Source of the DNA: Lunularia cruciata
Lineage: Eukaryota > Streptophyta > Marchantiopsida > Lunulariales > Lunulariaceae
NCBI GenBank assembly: GCA_948567375.1
Contig: OX419756.1
Span: 47,010,333-47,074,332, forward strand
Reading direction: 5' to 3'
DNA length: 64,000 nt
The notes below the pieces were generated by a model. It saw nothing but the letters and a program-made list of their open reading frames with translations, made no database searches and had not been told where the DNA came from. The translations under genes were made by a program, and so were the position numbers. This document shows, piece after piece, positions 1 through 9,960 of this stretch. The number at the start of each line of letters is the position of its first letter. The first letter of the stretch is position 1.

Positions 1-2151
1 TTGGATTATAGAATCTCATCAGAGGTGACAAGATGGAAAAAGAGAAGATCAAGGCCATTATTGATTGATTTACTCCAAAAGATACCACAAAAGTGCAAGG
101 ATTTAATGGATTGGCAATTTTTTATTGACAATTCATCCATTGTTATGCTCATGTGACCACACCATTGACAGACCTCTTAGGGAAGACCTCAAGCTTCAAG
201 TGGACCTCCAAGCATGAAGAAGTATTCTAGAAGCTGAAACATATAGTGTTTTCAAGATCCATTCTTCAACCATATGATCCTCAATTGCCTTGTGTGGTTG
301 ATTTTGATGCTTCTAACTTTGCCATTGAATTTTTGTTGCAACAAAAAATTTTGATGGGTTACATCCCATTGCCTTTATGTCTTGTCAACTAAACCAAAAA
401 AAAAAAGAATTACTCTACTTGATATCAAGAACAACTAGCAATGGTTTATGCCACCAATGTATGGAGGCATCATCTCTTGGGGAAACAAGTGATCATGAAA
501 ACCAATCATTGCAAACATTACATTTAGAGCATATGAAGAGCCAAAATCATCAATGAAAGAAAAAATTTGACCTCAAACATGAGTACAAACCCAATAGGTT
601 CCAAATCATCCCCCATGCCCTATCACAATGACCTGATTTGAAATCTCTTCCTCTCATCACGACAGCAATTATGACAATGTCAATCAACTCAAAAGTCCCA
701 ATCAAGTTTAAGATAGCTTTACAACAAGACATCTTCTTTCAAATGGTATAAGGTCATCTTGTAGCACACAACAAGGAATAAAACACTTTCTCCTTCAAGG
801 ATAGCCTTCTATTTTGTGAGAATGTTCCAACCAAGGGAGATCTACAACTTGTGCAACTTCAAGAAGTCCATGACTTACCAATTTTTGGTCACATGGGTGT
901 GGACAAGACCTTAGTACCCTATAATATGAATAATGGTGGCCCAACATGGTACAAGATGTTCAAGAGTTTGTCCACTCTTATGAGAGCTACCAATGCAACA
1001 AGACTAGCAATAGAAAATTGGACTCCTTCAACTACTTCCCATCCCATCTTCTCAATGGGAACACATGAGCTTAGATCTCATCACCTCCTTGCCCAAGACA
1101 AAGCAATGTTGTACAAAAATTGTGGTGTTTGTGAAGTTGTTAAGTAAGCAAATCCATTTGGCACCAATTTTTGATATAATGGATGCTCCAACATTGGTCC
1201 ATATTTATTTTGACAATGTCTTCAAGCATCATGGAATGTCTTGTGTCATCATCTCTAAGATCCTTGATTTGGTAGAAAATTTGGGGAAACGTTCCTCCAA
1301 ATACTTGGCAGCAAGCTTGCTTTATCCACAACCTATCATCCTCACATTGATGGACAAAGCAACCATACAACTCAAACCTTGGAGAGTATCCTTTGTGCCT
1401 TTATCAACACTCACCATACCAATTAGGATGAATGTCTTGCACTATTGAGTTTACCTACAGTAATTCCAAACAAGCAAGCACTAGATTCTCTCCCTTCATC
1501 CTTTATTTTGGCCAAGACCCACTTGTTCCAGATTCCCTTCTTGCTCCTCCTCTATCTCATGTCTCTCATAGTTCCATCTTCTTAATCACAATATTCTAAT
1601 TCCTACAACAAGCTAAATCTCATCTCCTTTTTGTTCAAAATAGTTAGAAACAAAATGTGGACCAACATTTTCATGATCTCATCTTTCAACTTGGTGATAA
1701 GGTCATGTTTTCTTCTAGTAACCTAACCTTCCCACTTGATACACAAGTCCAAAAACTTATTCCTAATTTGAGAGGTCCATTTGATATCACCCATATTATT
1801 TCTCCAAATTTTCCTTGCCTTGCCTTGTGATATGCAAATCCACCCTATCTTTTATAATTTCAAGTTGAAACCCTTTGTTTGTAATCCATCTTCCTTTTCC
1901 TCTTGTGTCCAACCTCCTTCTTTTCCCATCCTAGCAATGATCATGAGGAGTATATATTGATTTTATCCTTGCATGTTGCTACATTCAACATAGTTTCCAA
2001 TAGTATATGGAGTAAAAAGTCCTTTGTAAAGGGTATCTTCTTCATGATGCCACTTGGAAGCCTCTTTTTCATCTCCAAAATACACAACAACCTTCTAGGA
2101 GTTTGAACCTTCCATGGTGATGAGAATGTCACAAACTAGCAATGGGGGATA
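1..2151 (+). pseudogene. Chromovirus (Ty3/gypsy family B) pol remnant, 5'-truncated by the window
   Basis: The plus strand reads as a decayed pol running from the end of reverse transcriptase through RNase H and integrase to a chromodomain relic. The first 60 bases match the segment ISSEGIKMEEEKIKAI of the minus-strand element at 36789-42167. RNase H traces (VDFDASNFAIEFLLQQ, EQLAMVYATNVWRHHLLGKQ) lie near 290-500. The integrase core is best preserved at 1065-1370 (LDLITSLPKTKQ, HLAPIFDIMDAPTLVHIYF, FKHHGMSCVI). The relic near 1935-2000 (DHEEY) aligns with the chromodomain start of the other copy. Many stops and frameshifts rule out function. A GGGGG-containing purine tract at 2141-2150 next to the LTR is the polypurine tract. 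Confidence 0.85.
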
Positions 2152-2629
2152 TGTAACAATATGGAGTTTATTGATGAGTAAATCAGGATTAATGAAGTAA
2201 CAAATAGGCCAAATTATCCCAAGAATTATAAGAATATTCTAGAAGCATCTAGGAAGCTACTTGGTACCTTCTAAGTATTGGATAATGTGCATGCAAAGTG
2301 GTGACTTCTAGGAGGAAGTTTCTTGACTAGCTTAGCTTGCATGCGAAGTAGGGGGCTTCTAAGAGGAAACTTCTTGAGAATCTTTCCAACTAACTTAGCT
2401 TGCACACCAAGTAAGTGGCTTCTAAAAGGAAGCTTCTTGAGAAGCTTCTTAAGAAGCTTGGCTTGCACTCTAAGAAAGAAAATTTTAGGAAGCATCTCGA
2501 GAGCCTTGTTTGCTTGCCTATAAATACCAAAGCTCATGCTAAGCATTCAAAGTTCCCTCATTCAATAATCCCAATGTGATCTTTCACTTTGATCTTCCAT
2601 TCTCCTATTTCTCTCCTTGGTCTTTTACA
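2152..2629 (+). repeat. 3' LTR of the family B chromovirus
   Basis: It starts TGTAACAATATGGAGTTT and ends CTTTTACA, the same termini (in sense orientation) as the LTRs of the element at 36789-42167. The middle has repeated AAGCTTCTTGAGAAGCTTC-like palindromic blocks, and a TATAAATACC box lies near 2519-2528. At 478 bp it is longer than the other LTRs (400 and 293 bp) because the block repeats vary in number. Confidence 0.85.
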
Positions 2630-2743
2630 CCAAGAAAAATTCACCCAAAACCCAGTCAGACCCACCTCCATCCAAGCAAATCACTAACCAACCTTGGTGA
2701 ATCCAACCCAACCCAATAGATCTACTCCAAAGCCAAGTGGATC
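2630..2743. repeat. C-rich degenerate repeat tract, left part
   Basis: Loose repetition of CCAACCCAACCC and TGGATC-containing words. The same kind of sequence resumes at 3454-3660, so the LTR at 2744-3453 appears to have landed inside it. On the minus strand it resembles the GGTTTGCT/GGGTTTG tracts elsewhere in the window. Confidence 0.45.
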
Positions 2744-3453
2744 TACGAGCCAGCTTATCTCTCGCTTAGGATGAATCTCTAATGGCTATTAGAGTAGTTC
2801 ACCAAGGACTAAGAAAGCAAAGAACCAAACTCCTTTGCACTCCTCTAAGGTTAAGAACCAAGGAATCTCCAAGACTCAAGCCATTGCTCACTAAAGAACT
2901 CAATGAAAGAAAGACATTTGCAAATGAAAGGATGATGAGTACCTCCTTACTCCTAGTTTATATACTTGTGAATAGTTACAAACCAATGTTACTTATTTCT
3001 ATAGTAACTCAAGTTACAAGGCAAAAAGTCATATAAAGTAAAAATTCTAAAGGACTATCTAAACTCATAGGAATAATCCACTAAGCATGTAGTCTTATCT
3101 TGACCCAAATACTAAGTCAAGGATTCCTTTACAAGGGGTATCCTTGGACTATAAAAGAATCTAAACCAAAAATACTTGTGGATCCAAGAGTTCTCATCTC
3201 TTTCTTCAAAGCCAAACATCTAGGAATAATACACTAGAATACACCAAGTCAATACACTAGAATCTAACATAGTGGTACTCACTCTTTCATTTTCCACTAA
3301 AGAAGAGTCACTCTATCTTGGCTATGACTAACTCTAGCTAATCATGGCTAATGTAGAAGCTTGATTTAAATCTATATAAATAATATCTCTCAACTACTTG
3401 CAATAAAAAATGAAATTTTGTAATAGAGCATACATGCATCAATGGGTGTTACA
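2744..3453 (-). repeat. Solo LTR of family G, old copy
   Basis: It matches the full length of the family G LTR (element sense on the minus strand). It begins TACGAGCC where intact copies have TGTGAGCC, and ends ATGGGTGTTACA. It is more diverged than the other copies. No internal sequence lies on either side and no target duplication is recognisable. It is best read as a solo LTR from recombination between the two LTRs of an old insertion. Confidence 0.8.
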
Positions 3454-3660
3454 AACCCAACCCAATCAGCGGCTTAACCTTAATTCTAATCCAAAGCCAG
3501 GAAAAACTAATCCAACATTGGTTAGATCCACCAACTGCTAATCCAACTTGGGTGGATCCACTCCCAACCCAAGCAAATCTAGCCCTTCCATCCCCACAAT
3601 GAAACACCCTCCACTACGGACAAACCCATTCATGTTGCAAGCAAACAGACTACCGAATGG
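3454..3660 (-). repeat. GGTTTGCT-like degenerate tract next to a Harbinger remnant
   Basis: On the minus strand this reads as loosely repeated words such as GTTTGCTTG, GGGTTTG and GGGTTGGG. It follows the C-terminal end of the transposase remnant at 3738-4001, as a similar tract follows the remnant at 19340-20666. It may be the subterminal part of the same DNA transposon family (inference). Confidence 0.4.
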
Positions 3661-3737
3661 GCGGACCATTCAAAAGTGAGAAAAGCCATTTCATCAACCA
3701 TATATAAAAATAATTGGGCAAGATAATTTTACTTTAT

Positions 3738-4001
3738 TCATTCATAGGGGTTGTACAAATATCCACCAATCAAAATATCTTGGTTTAATGCCAAGAAAGT
3801 CTCTATAATTGATGACCTTGTTTCTTTTCTGATATAGCTAATGCTCCTAACACCAACCTCCATGTGAGGATAATTTGATGCACTTGCATCCATGAATTGA
3901 GTGGCATCTTCTTCATCTCCAACTATTTCCTCTTCATCATCCCATAGATTGAATCTATTAATTAAAAGTTGTGCAATATAACACACGTGGATATCCAACA
4001 C
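3738..4001 (-). pseudogene. PIF/Harbinger transposase, C-terminal fragment
   Basis: An 87-codon open stretch with the acidic tail typical of plant PIF/Harbinger (DDE_Tnp_4) transposases. The part VCYIAQLLINRF resembles the family's 'CCILHNLLI' segment and is followed by WDDEEEIVGDEE. The related remnant at 19340-20666 shows LINIYDIYVEKEEDFREED at the same place. The catalytic domain is absent. I infer an old truncated copy. Without a profile search the assignment rests on this short match and on the family context. Confidence 0.5.
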
Positions 4002-4156
4002 AAGAGGTAGGAGTTACATTTCCTGGTTGAACACTCAACTCCCACAAACAAGTGCAAATCCATTGTCAATATCCCAATGTAGTGTTCATTTAAAGACCTT
4101 GTTTAAGCCACACATTGGTTGGAATGCTTCTTTCTCATGTGTTAGCTTGTTTGAAC

Positions 4157-4848
4157 TGTGAGCCGGCCTGTCTCTCACTCAGGATGAACCTCTGATGGCT
4201 ATTATGGTAGCGCACCATGGACTAAGAAGGCAAGGAACCCCAACTCCATCATACTCCTCCAAGGCTAACACTCCAAGACTCAAGACATTGCTCACTAGAG
4301 AACTCAATGAGAGAGAGATAGTTGCAAATGAAAGGATGATGAGTACCTCCTCACTCCTTGTTTATATACTTGTGAAATAGTCACGTACCAAAGTTACTAA
4401 TTACCGTAGTAACTCAAGTTACTAGACTAAAAGTCAAGTAAAGTCAAAAAGTAGAAAGGAATATCCATTCACATGGGCATATTCCCCTAAGCATGTGGTC
4501 TTATCTTGACCCAACCACTAAAGCAAGGATTCCTTCACATGGGCTATCCTTGGACTAAAGAAGAATCCAAAACAAAAAGGCTTGCGGGCCCAAGAGTTCT
4601 CAACTCTTTCCCCAAAGCCAAACACCTAGGAATAATACCAAGTCAACACACTAAAATCCAAAATAGTGGTGCTCATCTTTTCTACTTCCTCTAAAGTAAG
4701 GTCCCATCTATCTTAGCTATGACTAACTTTAGCTAACCATGACTAATATAGAACCATCCTTTATCTCTATATAAATAATATCTCTTAAGTACTTGTAATA
4801 CCAAGCTAAATATCACAATACCACACACATGCACAAATGGGTGTTACA
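4157..4848 (-). repeat. 3' LTR of family G copy 1
   Basis: 692 bp. On the plus strand it runs TGTGAGCCGGCC ... GGGTGTTACA, so in element sense it begins TGTAACACCC and ends GGCTCACA. It retains 13 bp near 4488-4500 that are missing from the 5' LTR. Confidence 0.95.
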
Positions 4849-4860
4849 TTTACCCCCGGA
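4849..4860 (-). other. Polypurine tract, family G copy 1
   Basis: On the minus strand the sequence next to the 3' LTR is TCCGGGGGTAAA. A purine run at this position is where plus-strand DNA synthesis primes in LTR retrotransposons. Copy 2 has TCCGAGGGTAAA at 46161-46172. Confidence 0.8.
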
Positions 4861-4896
4861 CTAAGTTTTCACTTTGTCCTCAAAGTGAAGGTCTCT

Positions 4897-7551
4897 CTAC
4901 CTTCTATGGTACATCTTCAACTTATCATGGTTAATCCTATCAAAGTGTCTTCCTCCCAACTCCTTGAGATCATAAGTGTAATTTCCCCACACCTTCTCTA
5001 CTATGAAAGGTCCAAAGTACTTAGGCAAAAACTTCTTTTGTACTCTCTTGAATCGAATGGAATCAAACAACATTACCCAATCACCTTCTTTGAAAGGCTC
5101 CACCTTCTTCTTGCCTTGCCTCTTGTCATAGCTCTCCTTTTGTTTCCTTTGGGCTTGCTCCACTCGAACCATAGCAACTGCTCTTGCCTCTTCCAACTCC
5201 ATGAGTTGATCCTTCCTTGACTTCTCTGCATCACTTCCTTGTGCTTTCTTCAATCTCCTATGAATGCTTTGGAAGGTAGGAAGATCAAAGTGAATAGGTA
5301 AGGTAGACTCAATACCATACACCAATTGGAATGGAGAATATCCAGTGGAAGTCTTCATGGTTGTCCTATACTCCCACAAAACTGCATGAATCCTCTTGTC
5401 CCAATGATGTTTAGCCCCCTCCATTTCTGCATCTTTGGCCAACATCATGCACAAGGTCTGATTGGTTCTCTCTGCCAAGCCATTGGAATTTGGCTTATAG
5501 GATGTAGTTACTCTATGTGTGATAGAGAAATGTCGTAGCATGGCTGTAGTAATGCTTCCTGTAAACTCTCCTCCTCTATCAGAAACCAACTCCAAAGGGC
5601 ATCCAAACCTAGTGATAATGCGTTCATAAAGAAATCTACCCACTTCATCTTCATTCTTGTCCCTCAATGGTCTAGCCTCAACCCACTTGGTAAGGTAATC
5701 AGTAACTACCACAATGTACCGATTGTTCCTTGGGGTTCTATTGAGAGGTCCTACAAAATCAATTCCCCACTTCTCAAAGGGTCCTAGCAATGGAATTGAT
5801 CTAAGTGGTGGAGTGGATGTAGACTTTCTAGCAAAAGCTTTACAAACATGACAAGTTTTGCAATAATCAAGACAATCCTTGAAAATCCCTCTCCAATGGT
5901 AACCTGCATCTAGAATCTTGAAAGCAGTCACCTTTCCTGCAAAGTGTCCTCCACATACTAAACCTTCATGAAACTCCTTTATGAGTAGGATAGACTCTTC
6001 CTTACCCACTGCTCTTCGAAGTAGACCATCTGCTCCTTGGTGAAAAAGAATATCATCCACCATTGTGTAAGGTCTAGATCTTGCTGCAAGGGCCTTCCTC
6101 TCCCTAGCATGCATCCCTTCTGGATAGTTACCTCTTGTCACAAAATCCACAATCTCCTTGTACTCCATTGGAACCTCTTGAGTGACTGAGATTGTCATGA
6201 GCTCCTCATCCGGGAAGGAATCATCTACTGGCTCATCTCCATCATGATCATAGGCTCTAGATAACAAATCAGCATTTGCATGTTTCTTTCCTGGCCTATC
6301 CTCAATTGTGTAGTCATACTCAGACAAGAGAATCATCCACCTTGCTAGTCTCCCTTCAACATTAGGCTTGTTGAAGATGTACTTCAAAGCCTTGTGATCC
6401 GTGACAATTGTGGCTTTCCCTCCAATCAAGTAGTGTCTAAACTTCTTGAGACCAAAGATCACTGCCAACCCTTCTCTCTCTGTGACAGAGTAGTTCTTCT
6501 CTGCTGAAACCATCTGCCTACTAGCATAAGCTATTGGATGATCATGCCCATCTTGGTCTAATTGACAAAGAGTGCATCCTATAGCTACATTAGAAGCATC
6601 AGTGTAGAGGATGAAAGGCTTACTCCAATCAGGTTTAGCAAGAATTGGAGCTACAACAAGGGATTGCTTGAGCTCCTCAAAAGCTTTGAGAGCCTCCTTG
6701 TCTTCCAAAATCACCATGTAATCTACACCCTTCTTCATGTAGATGGTCAATGCATAAGCCTTGTTGGAAAATGAGAAGATGAACCTCCTATAGTACCCAA
6801 CCATTCCCAAGAATTGGCGTAACTTTGTCAAGCTTGAAGGGAATGGAAGGTCTGAGATTTTCCTCACCTTCTCAGGATCAACTGCTATTCCATCCTTGGA
6901 GATGATGTGCCCCAAAAGTAGACCTTCTTCACATCCAAAAATGCACTTCTCTGGGTTGAGTGATGCATTTGCCTCATCCAAGCGTTGCAAGACTTTGATT
7001 AGGTGCTCAAAGTGCTCCTCCTTGCTCCCATAGACACAAAAGTCATCAATGAAATCTCTCACAAATTTCCCAATGAAAGGTTCAAATACCTTGTTCATGA
7101 ACCGTTGGAATGTGGCTGGAGCATTGCAAAGCCCAAAAGGCATGACCTTGAAAGCGTAAGTTCCCCAAGGTGTGGTGAATGTGGTGAGTTGTTGATGCTC
7201 TGGTGCAATCTTGATTTGGTTATATCCACTATAACCATCTCCAAAACTGTACCTCTCATGACCTGCAACCTCCTCCAAGATCTCATCAATGAATGGCAAT
7301 GGGTAGTAGTCCTTCTTGGTAACAGCATTGAGCTTCTTGTAATCCACACATACCCGAAGCTTGCCATTTTTTTTCTTCACAATGACAATTGGAGACACCC
7401 ATTCTGAATTCTCCACCTCAAAGATAAATCCAGCCTCCTTGAGCTTATCAATCTCCTCCTTCACAACCAAAGATATTGGTGGGCTAATGCGACGTTGCTT
7501 TTGGCGGATTGGTCTTGCATGTGACTCCACCTCTATCTTGTGCTCCTCCAA
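4897..7551 (-). CDS. Family G pol: reverse transcriptase, RNase H, integrase
   Basis: 884 codons open. The polyprotein copies element RNA into DNA and integrates it. RT: WVSPIVIVKKKNGKLRVCVD near residues 51-70, MPFGLCNAPATFQRF near 137-151, catalytic FIDDF with Asp169 and Asp170. RNase H: Asp318 (YTDAS), Glu360, Asp385 (TDHKAL), Asp428 (NADLLSR). Integrase: zinc-binding His528, His536, Cys567, Cys570, then Asp598 (GIDFVG), Asp658 (SDRGGEF) and Glu694 (LAERT), a D,D35E spacing. A GPF motif (KYFGPFIVEKV) lies near 844-854 and no chromodomain follows. The frame has no ATG; its first usable codon is a TTG in the overlap with gag-protease. In copy 2 the same region is continuous with gag, so pol was probably made as a fusion and copy 1 lost one base near 7565. 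Confidence 0.95.
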   Translation of the reverse strand: MEEHKIEVESHARPIRQKQRRISPPISLVVKEEIDKLKEAGFIFEVENSEWVSPIVIVKKKNGKLRVCVDYKKLNAVTKKDYYPLPFIDEILEEVAGHERYSFGDGYSGYNQIKIAPEHQQLTTFTTPWGTYAFKVMPFGLCNAPATFQRFMNKVFEPFIGKFVRDFIDDFCVYGSKEEHFEHLIKVLQRLDEANASLNPEKCIFGCEEGLLLGHIISKDGIAVDPEKVRKISDLPFPSSLTKLRQFLGMVGYYRRFIFSFSNKAYALTIYMKKGVDYMVILEDKEALKAFEELKQSLVVAPILAKPDWSKPFILYTDASNVAIGCTLCQLDQDGHDHPIAYASRQMVSAEKNYSVTEREGLAVIFGLKKFRHYLIGGKATIVTDHKALKYIFNKPNVEGRLARWMILLSEYDYTIEDRPGKKHANADLLSRAYDHDGDEPVDDSFPDEELMTISVTQEVPMEYKEIVDFVTRGNYPEGMHARERKALAARSRPYTMVDDILFHQGADGLLRRAVGKEESILLIKEFHEGLVCGGHFAGKVTAFKILDAGYHWRGIFKDCLDYCKTCHVCKAFARKSTSTPPLRSIPLLGPFEKWGIDFVGPLNRTPRNNRYIVVVTDYLTKWVEARPLRDKNEDEVGRFLYERIITRFGCPLELVSDRGGEFTGSITTAMLRHFSITHRVTTSYKPNSNGLAERTNQTLCMMLAKDAEMEGAKHHWDKRIHAVLWEYRTTMKTSTGYSPFQLVYGIESTLPIHFDLPTFQSIHRRLKKAQGSDAEKSRKDQLMELEEARAVAMVRVEQAQRKQKESYDKRQGKKKVEPFKEGDWVMLFDSIRFKRVQKKFLPKYFGPFIVEKVWGNYTYDLKELGGRHFDRINHDKLKMYHRR

Positions 7552-9722
7552 GGTGACTTCTTCAAATCCTTGTAACTAAAAGCAAACACATGGATAAACT
7601 TGCGGAAAATCTCCTCAAATCTCACCTTCTCCTCCTTGGTAACATTTGGGCCATACTTGAGGGTAGATAACCTTCTCTCTACCTCCTCAAGTGTCAATGG
7701 TGATTTATCTGGGTCCTTCAAAACCTCTGGCTTAGGTGCAAAATCCATAGCACACAAAGGATACACATCTGAATCAGATTCAGATTCATCCTCCTCCGTG
7801 GAAGTCTCCTCTTCCATGCTTGTGTCCACACCTGAAGCTCCTCCTTCAGAATCAGATTCCCAATAATCAGAAGATGGGGTATCTGAATGTGAAGTGTTGG
7901 TGGTGTTAGTCACAGGAACAGTGACTCTATGGTTTGATGGCCCAATCCTTAAGTACCCTTTGTGCCATCGATCAGTTGTGCGTGCTGCTCTCAACCATGG
8001 CCTCCCAAGAAGTAAGTCATAGCTTGAATCCTTCAAGACTTGGAAAGTCATGAGATTTTGAACTCCCATAACTGAAACTACCACCTTATCCATCACTCCT
8101 ACTGGTCGAACTTGTTGCTTGTTTGCCATGCTCACCAAAAATGTTGAAGCTCTTGAGGGTATCATACCCAACTTCTTCATCAACCTTTCTGACATGGCAT
8201 TCACTGCTGATCCTCCATCAACCAATGCATCCTTGATGTTGTGACCATTCACTCTCACATCAATCTTGGAGGCATATTCACAAGCTTCCCATGGTGCTGG
8301 CTTGGCATCCACCACCCCCATTGATACTGGAACTTTTGCCTTCTTCTTCTTTTTGCTCCTTGTAGAACTCAAACCACCTCTAAGCTCCTTTCTCAAGGTA
8401 GGGTTCAAAGCAATTAATTGGCCCACTGTGATGTTAGCCTTGTGACTACCAACATCCTCCAACACATTGTAGTTCCATTGTTGCTTTGAGATCAAGAAGT
8501 CCTCCATCCCTAACTTCTTCCTTGGAGTCTTTGTTGTTGATGGTGTTGAGGTGCGAGTGCTCCTAGTAGACATAGGAGTATCCTTGCTTGAAGTAAATCC
8601 TTGAGAAGAGTGAACATCCTCTGCAAAACGAGCTCTCTTCTTCTCTTGTGCCAAAAGCTCCAAATTAAGACCCTTGGAGTTTGAGCACTCTCCCTTCTCA
8701 TACTTGCTCTCAACCACATCTATGGATGCTATCCCCTTACCTTTGTTGGGATTAGGAGCCACTTGGGTTTCACTACCTCTCTCTTTCCCTCTATTGGCTC
8801 CCTCATAACCCCTTCCTCCATGGTAAGTGGAATTTGGGCAATTCCTTTGGATATGGCCTCTTCCCCCACAACCAAAACAATTTCTATCATTGAAATTGTT
8901 GGCTGGTTGGCCTCCTCTATATGGATGGTTTCCATAACTCCTAGGCCCTCTCCCTACATTCTGATCCACCTCTCTCTTCTCCCATAATTGCACCACATTG
9001 ATCTTGAGATCCGCAAGTTGTTCTGTGATGGTTTGGAGTGGATCTTTTGGTGGAGGTGCAAGAACTGGAGCAACTACTACTTGTGGTGCAACCCTTGTCA
9101 CCAAAGTATCAGAAGTTCCACCATACTTGTAGCCTTGAGGAGGATGCACAACCTCCTTCACCACCAAATCACTTTCATCCCCTTCCAAACTCTCCTCCAT
9201 ACGAATTGCGATCTTGATAGCTTCAACCTTGGAAGAAGGTTTCTCATATCTCACCTTGCTTCTAATTTGTGGTCTCAATCCTCCCACAAAATTCTTGGTG
9301 AGCATGGCCCCTATGCCAATCATTGTAGTCTCCACATCATCCCCACCCTTCCTCAACACTATGTGAAATCTGGACTCCAATTTTTCCACTCTTTCCACAT
9401 AGACTCTCACTTTCTCTCCATCTCCTTGCTTGAGAAATGTAACCTCACTCATCAATCTCTCATAACTCTCATCAGGAAGAAAGTTCTCAATGAGTGCTGA
9501 AGTCAAAGTCTCCCAAGACTCCTCTTCCCCCTCTCTCCTCTCTCTCTTTTGGTATTCTGACTCATACCATGTAAGTGCTGCATCCTCAAAGAAATCTGGT
9601 AATAATGAGGCCCACTCATTCTTCCTCCTCTCATTGTTTCCTATGCAAGCTCTCTTGAAGTCTCTCACAAAGGCCTCCACATCTTCTCCATCCTTGCCAA
9701 AGAAAACCGGAAGTTTCCCCAT
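7533..9722 (-). CDS. Family G gag-protease polyprotein
   Basis: 729 codons from ATG at 9722. It forms the particle and cuts the polyprotein. Residues 1-200 are a Gag core (ALTWYESEY near 49-57, then SALIENFLP and YERLMSEV). A CCHC knuckle follows with Cys282, Cys285, His290 and Cys295 (CFGCGGRGHIQRNC). After a long low-complexity linker comes an aspartic protease with the active-site triad written DGG (Asp502, ALVDGGSAVNAM) and the flap/C-terminal hallmark YDLLLGRPWLR near 565. An acidic stretch (EEETSTEEDESESDSD) precedes the link to RT. The last residues (KSPWRSTR, then stop) are out of frame with pol, whereas copy 2 reads straight through here. The start sits just inside the conserved block shared with copy 3, whose gag ATG is at the same place. 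Confidence 0.95.
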   Translation of the reverse strand: MGKLPVFFGKDGEDVEAFVRDFKRACIGNNERRKNEWASLLPDFFEDAALTWYESEYQKRERREGEEESWETLTSALIENFLPDESYERLMSEVTFLKQGDGEKVRVYVERVEKLESRFHIVLRKGGDDVETTMIGIGAMLTKNFVGGLRPQIRSKVRYEKPSSKVEAIKIAIRMEESLEGDESDLVVKEVVHPPQGYKYGGTSDTLVTRVAPQVVVAPVLAPPPKDPLQTITEQLADLKINVVQLWEKREVDQNVGRGPRSYGNHPYRGGQPANNFNDRNCFGCGGRGHIQRNCPNSTYHGGRGYEGANRGKERGSETQVAPNPNKGKGIASIDVVESKYEKGECSNSKGLNLELLAQEKKRARFAEDVHSSQGFTSSKDTPMSTRSTRTSTPSTTKTPRKKLGMEDFLISKQQWNYNVLEDVGSHKANITVGQLIALNPTLRKELRGGLSSTRSKKKKKAKVPVSMGVVDAKPAPWEACEYASKIDVRVNGHNIKDALVDGGSAVNAMSERLMKKLGMIPSRASTFLVSMANKQQVRPVGVMDKVVVSVMGVQNLMTFQVLKDSSYDLLLGRPWLRAARTTDRWHKGYLRIGPSNHRVTVPVTNTTNTSHSDTPSSDYWESDSEGGASGVDTSMEEETSTEEDESESDSDVYPLCAMDFAPKPEVLKDPDKSPLTLEEVERRLSTLKYGPNVTKEEKVRFEEIFRKFIHVFAFSYKDLKKSPWRSTR

Positions 9723-9960
9723 CTTAACCCCTCACTATCTTTCTTTTCTCTCAAATTTTTTTTTTTCCTCTTTTCTTTTCTCTCACTCTATTACTAATAG
9801 AGTATATACATGACTAACACCATCTGAGAATAATCCACTCTAGGGAACACAAAAGGTTCAGGTTGCTCCAAGATTTCTATAGCAACATCAAATCCTAGAG
9901 TGCATATTAATCTAACTCTCATGGATAGTTTATCCATAAGTTGAAAGATTATCTCCATCA
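9723..9960 (-). other. Spacer between leader ORF 2 and gag
   Basis: 238 bp, AT-rich, with a run of A and AAAG words just upstream of gag on the element sense strand. It is recognisable in all three family G copies. No ORF is seen. Confidence 0.6.

Noticed and set aside
4837-5220. 127-codon open frame on the plus strand
   Set aside because: It overlaps the LTR end and the 3' part of pol in antisense. The counterpart in copy 2 is split, so it is a shadow.
7003-7407. 134-codon plus-strand open frame
   Set aside because: It is antisense to the RT domain of pol.
8988-9500. 170-codon open frame on the plus strand inside gag
   Set aside because: It is antisense to the well-supported gag-protease and has no recognisable features.
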